A stretch of DNA of 64,000 nt from assembly GCA_964424105.1 (NCBI GenBank), contig CAYRHJ010000016.1, forward strand, positions 1-64,000. Reading direction: 5' to 3'. Source of the stretch: CAYRHJ01 sp964424105. GTDB taxonomy: Bacteria > Planctomycetota > Phycisphaerae > UBA1845. Each line of letters begins with the position of its first letter. Position 1 is the first letter of the stretch. This document shows, piece by piece, positions 41,701 to 50,892 of the stretch. The notes beneath the pieces were generated by a model that saw only the letters and a program-made list of their open reading frames with translations, ran no database searches and was not told where the DNA came from. The position numbers were made by a program, and so were the translations under genes.

Positions 41701-43886
41701 ACGTTCAGCGGGCAGGGACAGTCTTCAAGAAGGAACTCGTCGACATCCTGCGCGACCATCGCACCCTGGTGGCCATGGTCCTGGTTCCGATTCTGCTCTA
41801 CCCGCTGATCATGCTCGGGGCCATTCAGGCCGTCAGCAGCAACACCGCCGACGTCGCCCAGGAAAAAATCATTCTCGCGTTTCAGAATCAATACGATTGG
41901 CACGACGTCGTCAAACCCCTTCTGGAAATCGAACTGGACATCGTTCATCGGCGCCGATCGCAAGCCGTTGCCCGCGGTGCCACACAGGATGAATTGGATG
42001 CCATCGGGACACCCCTCGCCGATCGTCTCGGCGAAGCCAGAATCACCGTCCAACTCGATGAAGCCGTCCGGCAACGGGTCGTGGGCTGCGGAATCGTCGT
42101 CGAAGATCAGGGCTGGGCCGGGAACGAGTCAAACGCTCCCATTGTCATCACCCTCAAGTATCAACCGGAGGACTTGCGAAGTGAATACGCCGCCAACCGT
42201 GTGCGGGAGGCCTTGGAACGCGTCGCGGAGTTTCACGCCGCCAACCAACTCCGCGCCCGCGGCGTGGACCCTCGTGTCGCGACGCCCATCAAGTTTCAAA
42301 ACGATCCGTTAAGCACGACCGGTTCCGTCCTCGGCCTGGTGCTTCCGCTCGTGCTCGTCCTGATGACCATCACCGGCGCGATTTATCCGGCCATTGACCT
42401 GACCGCCGGCGAGCGGGAACGGGGCACGCTCGAATCGCTGATGGTCTGCCCTATTCCCAACATCGACATCATCGTTGGAAAATTCCTGGTCGTGACCACG
42501 ATCGCCATCGTCGGGGCTGCCCTGAACCTGGCCAGCGTCACGGTCACTTTGTACGCCTCCGGCCTCGATCAAGCCCTATCGGAGTCCGGCGGTGCCGGAA
42601 GCGGCATTCCCCTGCACGTTCTGCCGATCATCCTATTGAGCTTGATTCCCTTCGCGGTATTCATTTCCGCGTTGATGATCGCGGTCTGTAGCTGCGGAAA
42701 ATCGTTCAAGGAGGCGCAGAATTACGTGACGCCTCTGATAATCGCCGTGGTGGCGGCGGGCGGCATCGCGGCGCTTCCCGGCAGCAAGCTGGAAGGAATC
42801 ATGATGGTGACGCCCGTCGCCAACATGGTGCTGCTGACCCGCGAGCTGCTTTCCGGCGCTTCTATCTTGCCGTCCGCGTTCGTCTGGGTCATCTGCTCCA
42901 GCAGCCTATACGCCTTGGCTGCCGTGTTGATCGCAGCACAAGTGTTCGGACGAGAATCAGTCGTTTTTTCCGACAACCTTTCGCTGCGTGGGTTCTTGAG
43001 TCGAAAATGGACCGTTCCCAGTCAATACCCGTCGCTGACCGCCTGCGGAATATACACAGCCGTGCTGTTTCCCGTCTGGTTTCACTTTCAGGGAATCCTG
43101 CAAATCAGTGGTGACGGAGGCACCGGCGTCATCCTGCTGGGTTCCGCGCTACTCATGCCGGTGATGTTCGTCGCCCTGCCGGCCTGCGTGCTATGGTGGC
43201 GGAGGGTCGATCGATTCGCGACTTGGGGACTGGCGCGCCCCGACGCCCGATCGTTGATGGCAGCCATCCTGTTGGGCGGCTCGTCTTGGGTCGTGGCCCA
43301 CGAAGTTTTTGTTTTTCAGGAAATATATTTGGGAACTCCGCCGTCGATTGAGGCTATGAATCAAGCTTTCGTCACGGCTGTTCGAGCGCTTCATCCCGTC
43401 GGCGTGCTGATGGCGCTGGCCATCGTCCCAGCGATTTGCGAGGAATTGTTTTTCCGCGGTTTCTTGCTGAACGGATTGCGCGGATCGATGAAACCCGCCG
43501 CCGCCGTTCTGATCATGGCCGCCGTGTTTGGGATGTTCCATTTTCTGATTTTCAAATTCATCTGGACCGCGCTTCTGGGGGCAATTCTGGGGTGGCTGTG
43601 CTGGCGGTCTCGCTCGATTTGGCCGCCGATCATCACGCATGCCCTGCACAATGGAATCACGACGGCGGGAGCGCTTTGGCCTGGCATATTCAGCCAACTG
43701 GGGATCAATCAGGAAGACCCCTGGTCCCATTTGCCGCGGGGCATTCTGACAATCGGCTTCGTCGTGTTTGCGGCGGGCTTGATTCTCGTCGCCGGAGCCA
43801 AGACCCGGACTTCCACGGGCATCGAACCGATTGTGGAAAACCCTGCGCGAAACCAGGTGACCGGGCTTTCCAATCCGCCGGAATGA
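41697..43886 (+). CDS. ABC-2 permease fused to CPBP intramembrane protease
   Basis: 729 residues. The first half (1-about 420) is a NatB-type ABC-2 permease with N-terminal KKELVDILRDHRTLVAMVLVPILLYP and six transmembrane helices around the GERERGTLESLMVCPI block. The second half (about 470-700) is a CPBP (Abi) glutamic protease with EELFFR at E582-R587, the FGMFHF His and HALHN, the standard three-part active site. The fusion is known in planctomycete-type genomes. It probably exports a substrate processed by its own protease domain; substrate unknown. The stop codon lies within a GCCGGAATGA repeat, so the final residues NPPE come from REP sequence. Confidence 0.85.
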   Translation: MNVQRAGTVFKKELVDILRDHRTLVAMVLVPILLYPLIMLGAIQAVSSNTADVAQEKIILAFQNQYDWHDVVKPLLEIELDIVHRRRSQAVARGATQDELDAIGTPLADRLGEARITVQLDEAVRQRVVGCGIVVEDQGWAGNESNAPIVITLKYQPEDLRSEYAANRVREALERVAEFHAANQLRARGVDPRVATPIKFQNDPLSTTGSVLGLVLPLVLVLMTITGAIYPAIDLTAGERERGTLESLMVCPIPNIDIIVGKFLVVTTIAIVGAALNLASVTVTLYASGLDQALSESGGAGSGIPLHVLPIILLSLIPFAVFISALMIAVCSCGKSFKEAQNYVTPLIIAVVAAGGIAALPGSKLEGIMMVTPVANMVLLTRELLSGASILPSAFVWVICSSSLYALAAVLIAAQVFGRESVVFSDNLSLRGFLSRKWTVPSQYPSLTACGIYTAVLFPVWFHFQGILQISGDGGTGVILLGSALLMPVMFVALPACVLWWRRVDRFATWGLARPDARSLMAAILLGGSSWVVAHEVFVFQEIYLGTPPSIEAMNQAFVTAVRALHPVGVLMALAIVPAICEELFFRGFLLNGLRGSMKPAAAVLIMAAVFGMFHFLIFKFIWTALLGAILGWLCWRSRSIWPPIITHALHNGITTAGALWPGIFSQLGINQEDPWSHLPRGILTIGFVVFAAGLILVAGAKTRTSTGIEPIVENPARNQVTGLSNPPE

Positions 43887-43923
43887 CAGCCCGCGTCGGA
43901 ATGACAGCCCGCGCCGGAATGAC
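43877..43923. repeat. 18-bp tandem CCGGAATGACAGCCCGCG repeats
   Basis: Two and a half copies of an 18-bp unit containing the REP half-site GCCGGAATGAC. They begin inside the coding sequence of the permease/protease gene and run into the spacer before ald. Confidence 0.7.
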
Positions 43924-44015
43924 ATATTGCGCCAGGACCGGTATAGTTCGTTTTCGGCGGGGCGAATCCCGGAGATAGAACGGATCGTTTCCGCCGTTGG
44001 AATAGGATTCGAATC

Positions 44016-45131
44016 ATGATCATCGGTTGTCCCAGAGAGATCAAAACACATGAATACCGCGTGGGGTTGGTGCCGGCCGGCGTCGAAGAATTGACGCGTC
44101 GCGGCCACACCGTGCTGATGGAAGCGGAGGCGGGAGTCGGTTCGGGGTTTGCCGATGAAGAATACCAGTCGGCGGGTGCGGTGGTCGTCTCGGGTCGCGG
44201 GGAGCTGTTCCAACGGGCCGATCTGGTGATCAAGGTCAAGGAGCCGCTGCCGGAAGAATGGCCCTTGATGCGCGAAGGTCAGGTGATGTTCACCTACTTT
44301 CACTTCGCCTCCGACCGTGCGTTGACCGAAGGTGTTTTGAAAACCCGGTCAGTCGCCATCGCGTATGAAACGATTACCGACGAGCATGATCGCTTGCCGC
44401 TCTTGACTCCCATGAGCGAAGTCGCCGGCAAGATGAGCATACAGGAAGGCGCCAAGTACCTGGAAAGACCCATGATGGGTCGGGGCATCCTGTTGGGCGG
44501 CGTGCCAGGGGTCGAACCGGCTGAAGTGCTGATCATCGGCGGCGGTGTCGTGGGCAGTAACGCAGCCAAGGTGGCTGCGGGACTGGGCGCCCGAGTCGTC
44601 ATCATGGACGTGGACCTGGAACGCCTCCGTTACCTGGCCGACGTCATGCCCGCCAACGTCTGCACGCTTTTCAGCGATCGGCATGCCGTTCGAAAGCATT
44701 TGGCCACGGCGGATTTGGTGGTCGGCGCGGTCTTGATTCCAGGCGGGCGCTGCCCCGTTTTGATTTCGCGCGACGACCTGAAGCTGATGCAACCGCACGC
44801 CGTGATCGTTGACGTCGGCGTGGACCAAGGCGGATGTTGCGAGACCATTCGGCCCACGACCCACGACGCACCCACCTACATCGTCGACGACGTCGTCCAC
44901 TACGGAGTGGCCAACATGCCCGGCGCCGTTGGCAGAACCTCCACCTTCGCGTTGACCAACGCCACATTACCCTACCTGCTCAAACTCGCCGATCTGGGAT
45001 ACGTCAAAGCCTGTCAGCGTGATCCTGGCTTGGCCTTGGGAATCAACATGGAGCGAGGCCGATTAACCAATCAGGCGGTCGCCGATTATTTCAAATTGAC
45101 TTGTGAACCGTCGTCGGTTGACGCAGCCTGA
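44016..45131 (+). CDS. ald: Alanine dehydrogenase
   Basis: 371 residues, the usual length. N-terminal PREIKTHEYRVGLVPAGVEEL, substrate Lys in VKVKEPLPEE-like VIKVKEPL, the NAD-binding GGGVVGSNAAKVAAGLGA (Rossmann) and PGAVGRTSTFALTNATLPY. Interconverts L-alanine with pyruvate and ammonia. ATG 44016 has TAGGATT seven bases ahead. It is flanked by envelope genes, not other amino-acid genes. Confidence 0.94.
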   Translation: MIIGCPREIKTHEYRVGLVPAGVEELTRRGHTVLMEAEAGVGSGFADEEYQSAGAVVVSGRGELFQRADLVIKVKEPLPEEWPLMREGQVMFTYFHFASDRALTEGVLKTRSVAIAYETITDEHDRLPLLTPMSEVAGKMSIQEGAKYLERPMMGRGILLGGVPGVEPAEVLIIGGGVVGSNAAKVAAGLGARVVIMDVDLERLRYLADVMPANVCTLFSDRHAVRKHLATADLVVGAVLIPGGRCPVLISRDDLKLMQPHAVIVDVGVDQGGCCETIRPTTHDAPTYIVDDVVHYGVANMPGAVGRTSTFALTNATLPYLLKLADLGYVKACQRDPGLALGINMERGRLTNQAVADYFKLTCEPSSVDAA

Positions 45132-45271
45132 TTGCCGCTTCCGTGAATCCCGGTCTGTGACCTCGCGCGGCGCTTCGGTACAACATCAAACACAACCCGG
45201 GGTAGCGAGGGCGGGATTCGCGCGTATGATGTTCGTGGCCCGATGTTGGGCAACGCAATAGGTGAAGTTTC

Positions 45272-46633
45272 ATGAAACAGGCGTTGATCGCAGTTTTGGT
45301 CATCGGCGGGATCGTCGTCGGTTATTGGAAGCTCCGCAGCCTGGAGCTTCAGTTTGCCTCCGCAGCCGGCGAAGTGAAGACCGTTGAACGAGGCGACCTG
45401 ACCATTCCCATCAGTGCCCACGGATCGGTCGGCCCGCTGGCGTGGTACGAAGTCAAATCGCAAGCCAGTGGGGAAGTCGTGGAGATCCGCCGCAAGCCGG
45501 GCGAGTTGATCAAGAAAGGCGAGCTTCTGATTCGCCTCGATAAGGAAGATGAACAGCGTTCCGTCGAACGGGCCGACGCCGAAGTCACGCGAACACTTGC
45601 CCTGCTTGAACAGCGAAAAATGAACGAACAACGCCTGCGAACCATTGGGCGTGACAAAGCACAAGCCCAGGTCGATCAACTGACCGCGCGGCTGGATCGA
45701 ACGGCATTCAATCTTGAAAAAATCGAGGCGCTGGACAAGGAGGGCAGGGCATCGGCGGAAGAACTGATCACCATTCGAACCACCCATCGCGACGCGAAAG
45801 CACAGCTCGACAGCGCCGTCGCTGACCTGAAAGATATCGACATCCAGGTTCAAACGGCTGAGAAGGACGTCGTCCTCGCCCAGGCCGCCTACGACCAGGC
45901 CCTGTCGGCACAAGGGGATGCCAATCAGCGATTATCAGAAACGGACATCTATTCGCCGGTGGATGGCATGGTCGTCAAGATCAATACGCAGGTCGGTGCC
46001 GTGATCCAAGGGGGGCTGAATACCATCACCGCCGGTACGGTGCTCGCCGTCGTCGCGGACCAAAGCAAGTTGTACGTCCGGGCGGAGGTCGATGAAGCCG
46101 ACATCGGCACGGTACGAAACCTGTCTCCCGAAAGTGCCCGCCCCGGTCAGGAGGCCTCCAATTCGAACGATCTGCCCATCGACGCGGACACGCCGGTCAA
46201 AATCCGCGTGGAAACGTTCCACGATGAACTTTTCACCGGCGTCATCGAAAGAATTCACCCTGAACCGTTCAGCACGCTGAACAAGATCGTAACCTATCAG
46301 GTCGACATACTTCTACTGAGCGAAAACAGCGCTAAACTCCTGACAGGCATGCAAGCGGATGTGGAGTTCACCGCCCAGTCCGCCCTCGATGTCGTGCTCG
46401 CTCCCCACGAAGCCATCCGGCGAAACGAATTCGACCAGCTTGGCGTCTACGTCCCCGTGGATATCCCCGAAAGCCAAGCCAAGGACGATCCCACCAAGGC
46501 CATGAAATTCGTCCCCTGTCGGTTCGGGCTGGACAACGGCATGTACGCGGAGGTTATCGAGGGCCTTTCCGTGGGGCAAAAAGTGTACACCAGCCTTCCC
46601 AAGAAGGTGGGTCGCGACAAGGAAAGTGAATAG
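45272..46633 (+). CDS. HlyD/MacA-type periplasmic adaptor (membrane fusion) protein
   Basis: 453 residues. A short N-terminal membrane helix (QALIAVLVIGGIVVGYWKL) is followed by a lipoyl-type beta-hairpin (ISAHGSVGPLAWYEVKSQASGEV), a long alpha-helical hairpin (about 100-225, coiled-coil repeats with RADAEVTR and ATERRT-like segments), the second lipoyl half (ETDIYSPVDGMVVKIN) and a C-terminal beta-barrel (ITAGTVLAVVADQSKLYV). Adaptor for a tripartite exporter. No outer-membrane TolC or cognate inner-membrane pump is adjacent in the window. Confidence 0.85.
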   Translation: MKQALIAVLVIGGIVVGYWKLRSLELQFASAAGEVKTVERGDLTIPISAHGSVGPLAWYEVKSQASGEVVEIRRKPGELIKKGELLIRLDKEDEQRSVERADAEVTRTLALLEQRKMNEQRLRTIGRDKAQAQVDQLTARLDRTAFNLEKIEALDKEGRASAEELITIRTTHRDAKAQLDSAVADLKDIDIQVQTAEKDVVLAQAAYDQALSAQGDANQRLSETDIYSPVDGMVVKINTQVGAVIQGGLNTITAGTVLAVVADQSKLYVRAEVDEADIGTVRNLSPESARPGQEASNSNDLPIDADTPVKIRVETFHDELFTGVIERIHPEPFSTLNKIVTYQVDILLLSENSAKLLTGMQADVEFTAQSALDVVLAPHEAIRRNEFDQLGVYVPVDIPESQAKDDPTKAMKFVPCRFGLDNGMYAEVIEGLSVGQKVYTSLPKKVGRDKESE

Positions 46634-46975
46634 ACCCGCCGCAATTCGCCGTATCCTTGGCGTCCGAGAATAACGTCCCTAAAGGTTGGAAAGTTAGAAG
46701 GTTGGAAGGTGGAAGGTTGGGAACTCGAACCTCGAACCTTCTAACCTTTTAACCTTCGAACCTTCCAACCCCAATTCCGGACTTCAATCCTAAATAGATT
46801 GTCTAGCCAACCCATCGAGACTAAAATATACTCGTGTGCGCCGGGGAACGCTGCCGTGATGGGCGACAATTTCAATACTCGCATGCGCTCCGGAATGGAC
46901 GCACCCGTGAAGGGCGACAATACCTAAAATTGAAGCCCGGTATGCTTGACGCTGTTTGAAGGGGTTCGCGGAAAC
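46634..46975. repeat. Inverted array of 8-bp GGTTnGAA repeats and 51-bp imperfect duplication
   Basis: 46684-46771: left arm of GGTTGGAA/AGTTAGAA/GGTTGGAA units, right arm of their complements (AACCTTCGAACCTTCCAACC), together a long imperfect hairpin that might end the HlyD transcript. 46854-46870 and 46905-46921 share CCGTGAxGGGCGACAAT, part of a 51-bp duplication. No gene. Confidence 0.7.
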
Positions 46976-47134
46976 ATGGCCAAACAGTCGATCGTGAAAG
47001 AGTTTTACTTGTTCGTTCGGCAGGAGAAGAAATACTGGATGGTTCCGCTGATCGTCGTCCTTTTGCTGGTGGGAGCTTTGTTAGTGTTTACGTCGTCGTC
47101 GCCCCTTGCCCCATTCCTATACCCGCTGTTTTAG
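46976..47134 (+). CDS. DUF5989 small membrane protein
   Basis: 52 residues, matching the DUF5989 layout: a basic amphipathic start (KEFYLFVRQEKKYW), one transmembrane helix (MVPLIVVLLLVGALLVF) and the tail SSSPLAPFLYPLF. ATG 46976 starts exactly where homology does; an in-frame TTG at 46946 is a less likely start. Members commonly sit beside SGNH hydrolases and related exopolysaccharide-modification genes, and an SGNH gene is 850 bp downstream here. Confidence 0.75.
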   Translation: MAKQSIVKEFYLFVRQEKKYWMVPLIVVLLLVGALLVFTSSSPLAPFLYPLF

Positions 47135-47405
47135 TTGGGCGACGGTGGACGCGGCGTGGACGTCAAGAAACTACGGCCTCGACGTGCCGAAACGTACGGG
47201 CGTAACTCCGGCGACGAGCCGAAACATACGGGCGTCACTCCGGCGAAAGCCGGAGTCCAGGATTGCGTGCGGAGAACTGGATTCCGGCGTGCGCCGGAAT
47301 GACGGTCAGGCCGATGCGGAGCCGACGCGACCGGAGCAATGCACAGTATCTTGATCAGGCGCCGCGGTGTCGTTCAAAGTCGTGACGCCCAAGGAGCACC
47401 AAGCC
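47135..47405. repeat. Spacer with two REP palindromes
   Basis: ACTCCGGCGaaaGCCGGAGT at 47237-47256 and ATTCCGGCGtgcGCCGGAAT at 47281-47300. The first has compensatory T-to-C and A-to-G changes in both arms relative to the second. Confidence 0.65.
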
Positions 47406-47738
47406 ATGGAACAAACCGGACAATCTCTGATTCGATGTCTGCAAGACCTGCCCGGTATCGAAGACCTGAATCTGTTCAAACGGGCCGAGGCCCGCGTGGC
47501 CATGCGTACCAAGGCCATGCTCGATTTGCAGCGTGACAACGGCGAGGTATTCGCCGTAACGGTTCTGGACGTTTCGGAATCAGGCGTAGGGTTCCTCTGC
47601 CGCAAATCCCTGGGCGAGCAATCGCGGATCGGGCTTCGCCTCGCGTTCCAACATGAATCCCAATTCGAACATTTCCAGGTGCAACGCGAAACCGCCACGA
47701 TCGGCGGCTACAAGATCGGCGCCAAATTGACTGCTTGA
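47406..47738 (+). CDS. PilZ-domain protein
   Basis: 110 residues. The c-di-GMP-binding signature is present: RxxxR as RAEAR near residue 26-30 and D-x-S-x-x-G as DVSESGVGF near 59-67. An AAGGAG about 9 bases before ATG 47406 supports the start. Binds cyclic di-GMP in known members and often controls exopolysaccharide or motility. Position upstream of the SGNH/exosortase locus fits a regulatory role there; that link is inferred. Confidence 0.78.
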   Translation: MEQTGQSLIRCLQDLPGIEDLNLFKRAEARVAMRTKAMLDLQRDNGEVFAVTVLDVSESGVGFLCRKSLGEQSRIGLRLAFQHESQFEHFQVQRETATIGGYKIGAKLTA

Positions 47739-47986
47739 TTCGACCAGATTCGTTTCCTTCCTAGCCAACCCACGGGCACGGGCCTGTGCCTGCCCGCCTG
47801 ATGTCTGTCTGTCGGCAAGCACGTACCCACGCAAGCTGGCAAGCGAGTGGTCGCGAATCTAGTTGGCCGGAACCACAACCGCCCGCAATTATCGAAAACG
47901 TTTGCGTGCAGAATCTCGCGTGGATACACTGCCTCGCGAAATTGGCGCGGCTGGGCGTGGCATGTTTTGGACGCGCACCGTTCGTC

Positions 47987-49432
47987 ATGGCGGATATGGA
48001 ACTGGTGGCCGGAATGCTCCCTCGACAGAAAATATTCCTGGCGATCGTTGGGGTGGTGAACCTGTTGCTGTGGATCGTCCCCAGTGACGTGGTTGAGTTG
48101 GTGGCGCGGGACCGGCATACGCTTTTGGGCCGTTATTCGCGAGAACATTTTAGCTGGATTCTGGTGTCCGCCATCGCATCCATTTTGGGCTTGTATATTG
48201 ATTGGGCCCCTCCCGAAAAACGCAGGCAGCGAGGCTTTCAATTAGCGGCCTGTTCGCTGTTCCTCGTCCCCAGTTTGCTGATCGTCGATTTTCTGATTCG
48301 ATCGCCCGAACGCGAACATTACGTTCACACGTCCATCGCCTATCACCGCCCGCCCAACGAACAATTCACCGTGACGTATGAGGACCGCCCGCAAGCCCAT
48401 CGATCGTTTCCGATTGTCCAGCCGGGTTATGATTCGGTGGAATGCGCGTACCAGTCGGATGCCCTTGGCTATCGAAACGCCGAGCGGCGCGAAGGCTACG
48501 ACGTTGTGGCGGTCGGGGATTCATTCACCGAGGGTTCCCTAGTCTCGGACGGCGATCCCTGGCCCCAACAATGGGCCGCCCGTTCGTCACTGGCCATTTA
48601 CAACCTGGGCATGTCGGGATACGGACCTTCGGAATACCTGGCTGCCATTCGGGAACACGCGCTGAAGCTCTCGCCAAGTCGCGTCGTTTGCATGTTGTAT
48701 GAAGGCAACGACTTTCGCGTCACTCCCGTCGATCTGGGCCGCCAAGCGCGAGGTTTGGGGAATCGTTTCAAAAGGTACGTCAAGCAGTCGCCCATTTTGG
48801 AATCCATCGACCGCTTGCTGATCGATCATCTCGGCCCGATCGGCAGTCAACGAGCGCTTCCCTCGTTGGAAGTGTTGGACTGGTTGCCCGTGGCTGTCCC
48901 CGAGCACGACCCGAAGTATTACGCCTTCGCACCCAAACAGATACTCGATTTGTACATCAGCACGAGCAAAATTCGCGGCAGCCGAGTCTGGGAAGCATTC
49001 ACCGGCATCTTGACGGAGATGCAAGAAGACTGCGAGTCCGCCGGAGCCGAACTGATCATCGTTTTTGCGCCCGCCAAAGCACAGGTGGTCCTGCCTGCGG
49101 CCAGGAATCGACTGCCCGCCCAAAAAGTGCGCGCCTTCGCCTCCCTTCGATCCGATGACCTGCCCCGCGCCGATGAATTTCTCGCGGGCTTGTTCGTGAT
49201 GATGGAGGCCAAGCGCACCCTCGTGGCCGATTGGTGCCGCGACGCGGGAATCCCCTTTGTCGATACGACCGGCGCCCTGCGATCCGCAGCCTCGGCGGGT
49301 AAGCAGGTCTATTACACCTATAACCAGCACTGGACAAGGGAGGGCCACGAGGTCGTCGCGGACGCGATCGCGCAGGCTTTGTCGGAGCTTGACTCGCCGA
49401 ACGCATCCGCATTGGCCCATTCCGAACCGTGA
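47987..49432 (+). CDS. SGNH/GDSL hydrolase-like protein with N-terminal membrane helices
   Basis: 481 residues. Three N-terminal hydrophobic helices (IFLAIVGVVNLLLWIV, WILVSAIASILGLYIDW, LAACSLFLVPSLLIVDFLI) are followed by an extracytoplasmic SGNH domain: block I GDSFTEG (about residue 178), NLGMSGYGPSEY (Gly of block II), YEGND (Asn of block III, block IV-type context) and NQHWTREGH (catalytic His region). Could be a glycan or O-acetyl esterase. Start uncertain: ATG 47987, 47996 or 48011. In the envelope locus upstream of the exosortase by 54 bp. Confidence 0.78.
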   Translation: MADMELVAGMLPRQKIFLAIVGVVNLLLWIVPSDVVELVARDRHTLLGRYSREHFSWILVSAIASILGLYIDWAPPEKRRQRGFQLAACSLFLVPSLLIVDFLIRSPEREHYVHTSIAYHRPPNEQFTVTYEDRPQAHRSFPIVQPGYDSVECAYQSDALGYRNAERREGYDVVAVGDSFTEGSLVSDGDPWPQQWAARSSLAIYNLGMSGYGPSEYLAAIREHALKLSPSRVVCMLYEGNDFRVTPVDLGRQARGLGNRFKRYVKQSPILESIDRLLIDHLGPIGSQRALPSLEVLDWLPVAVPEHDPKYYAFAPKQILDLYISTSKIRGSRVWEAFTGILTEMQEDCESAGAELIIVFAPAKAQVVLPAARNRLPAQKVRAFASLRSDDLPRADEFLAGLFVMMEAKRTLVADWCRDAGIPFVDTTGALRSAASAGKQVYYTYNQHWTREGHEVVADAIAQALSELDSPNASALAHSEP

Positions 49433-49486
49433 TACGCGAGTGATCGATTGGCGCCGGCCTGATCCATCGGTTATGCTGCCACGCCC

Positions 49487-50116
49487 ATGTCGAAACGCGG
49501 CAAGTACCACAGCAAGCCTCCCCTCGGACACGCGATTCCACCCGACGAACCGCGCCCATCGCCACGCCGTCGAGTCATGTCATTCGTCATCATATTCGTC
49601 ACGTTGGTCATCGCCGGCAGCGCCCTGGAACACTACATGACCCTGCCCGGTGACGACGCCCTGCATCGCTTGGGCAACAAGATCCAACACGCCATCGCGT
49701 CACTCGTGGGCGTCGGCATGTCGTTGGTTTCCCTGCCGGTCGACGTTCACGGAACCACGCTCACCGTCGCGGGGCGCTCGGTCGTCGTGGCCACCGAATG
49801 CGTGGGCATTCGAGCCACCGCGATTTTCCTCGCCGGCGTGTTGGGTTTCCCCTGCTCCATGCGAAACCGGGTCATCGGTCTTTTGCTGGGGATCGTGGGC
49901 GTCAGTTTCCTGAACATGGTGCGCATCGCAATATTGGCAGCCGTCCAGGGATTTCTTCCGGCCTGGTTCGAAACGGTGCATTCCGTGCTGATGCAGGGGT
50001 TCCTGGTGGTCTTCGTCGCTCCGCTTTGGATCGCCTGGATGCTCTTTTCGGTCAAGTCGGACAACGCCCGCTGGGCCGCTTTGCACAGCGGGTCGGACGG
50101 CGTTCAGACATTATGA
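49487..50116 (+). CDS. Exosortase/archaeosortase family protein (XrtH-like)
   Basis: 209 residues, short form without the EpsI-type C-terminal domain. Multiple transmembrane helices carry the catalytic triad Cys105 (ATECVGIRATA), Arg146 (LNMVRIAIL) and His165 (ETVHSVLM). Exosortases recognise PEP-CTERM-like tails and process or anchor secreted proteins in the envelope. A basic cytoplasmic leader of 30 residues precedes TM1. It overlaps the next gene by 4 bases (ATGA), so a membrane partner is co-translated. Assignment to XrtH is by the small size and partner, not by sequence comparison. Confidence 0.82.
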   Translation: MSKRGKYHSKPPLGHAIPPDEPRPSPRRRVMSFVIIFVTLVIAGSALEHYMTLPGDDALHRLGNKIQHAIASLVGVGMSLVSLPVDVHGTTLTVAGRSVVVATECVGIRATAIFLAGVLGFPCSMRNRVIGLLLGIVGVSFLNMVRIAILAAVQGFLPAWFETVHSVLMQGFLVVFVAPLWIAWMLFSVKSDNARWAALHSGSDGVQTL

Positions 50117-50892
50117 TTCGACGTTTTGTCATCGTAGCCGCCCTCGCCACGATCGCAGCTTCAATCATCTGGTGGGTTTCGGCGGAGACCGTTTCGCACG
50201 GCACCGTCGCCGGCGCGAAATTACTACATGCTGTCATGGGCTACCCCGCACCATTTCTACAAGCCGACGTGAAGTTCCTCTATTGGCACGCCCCGCTCTT
50301 CCCGCCGTTCTTCGGACTGATGTTGGCGTCAAGTTGGCTACCGATGCGGCGGCGGATGATCGGGTTCGCGATCGGCCTGGCCGCCTTCTGGTACGTCGTC
50401 TCCTTGCAAGTGGCCATGACCTATTCACCTTATCTGACGCTTTCGCCCATTCGCAGCTACGTCTTGAAATCTATGATCTCCCTGAATCAGGTGGCAGTGC
50501 CGGTGTTGCTGTGGCTCATCACTGCCGGCATCCCGCACTTGGCCTTTCGGTCGACCGGTACGACGACCCGCCCATCCAAGACGAACCAAAAATCGGCCGG
50601 CGGTATCACCGGCGCGTCATCACCCCATCGCCTCATCAAGCCGATGACTTCCGTTGCTCTCGCCGGCCTTTTTTGTCTGCTATGCACGCTTCTAGCGTGG
50701 CCGGTGATCCGCGAGAGCAACGCCACGCTGGATGCCGCCCGCCGCCGCGTCGCGAACGCCATCCGCGCCGGCGATGATCGATCGGCCCTCAAGGGCATCG
50801 AGGACATGTTCGCCATTCAAGGCAACAACAGCCAATTGAGCTATCTACAGGAGAGGCTAAGGCAGCGATTGATGCTGCAAGCCAATCGATGA
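50113..50892 (+). CDS. Exosortase-associated membrane protein
   Basis: 259 residues. A hydrophobic N-terminus (VIVAALATIAASIIWWVS) and several further helices (FPPFFGLMLASSW, MIGFAIGLAAFWYVVS, VAVPVLLWLITAGIP) are followed by a Thr/Lys-rich loop, another helix and a basic helical tail. Its ATG overlaps the stop of the exosortase by 4 bases. XrtH-type exosortases are known to have a membrane partner of this kind; this protein is assigned by position and topology. Confidence 0.65.
   Translation: MIRRFVIVAALATIAASIIWWVSAETVSHGTVAGAKLLHAVMGYPAPFLQADVKFLYWHAPLFPPFFGLMLASSWLPMRRRMIGFAIGLAAFWYVVSLQVAMTYSPYLTLSPIRSYVLKSMISLNQVAVPVLLWLITAGIPHLAFRSTGTTTRPSKTNQKSAGGITGASSPHRLIKPMTSVALAGLFCLLCTLLAWPVIRESNATLDAARRRVANAIRAGDDRSALKGIEDMFAIQGNNSQLSYLQERLRQRLMLQANR

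Noticed and set aside
43191..44303. 370-codon open frame antisense to the ABC-CPBP and ald genes
   Set aside because: Spans two convincing genes on the other strand and is His/Arg/Pro-rich; no homology.
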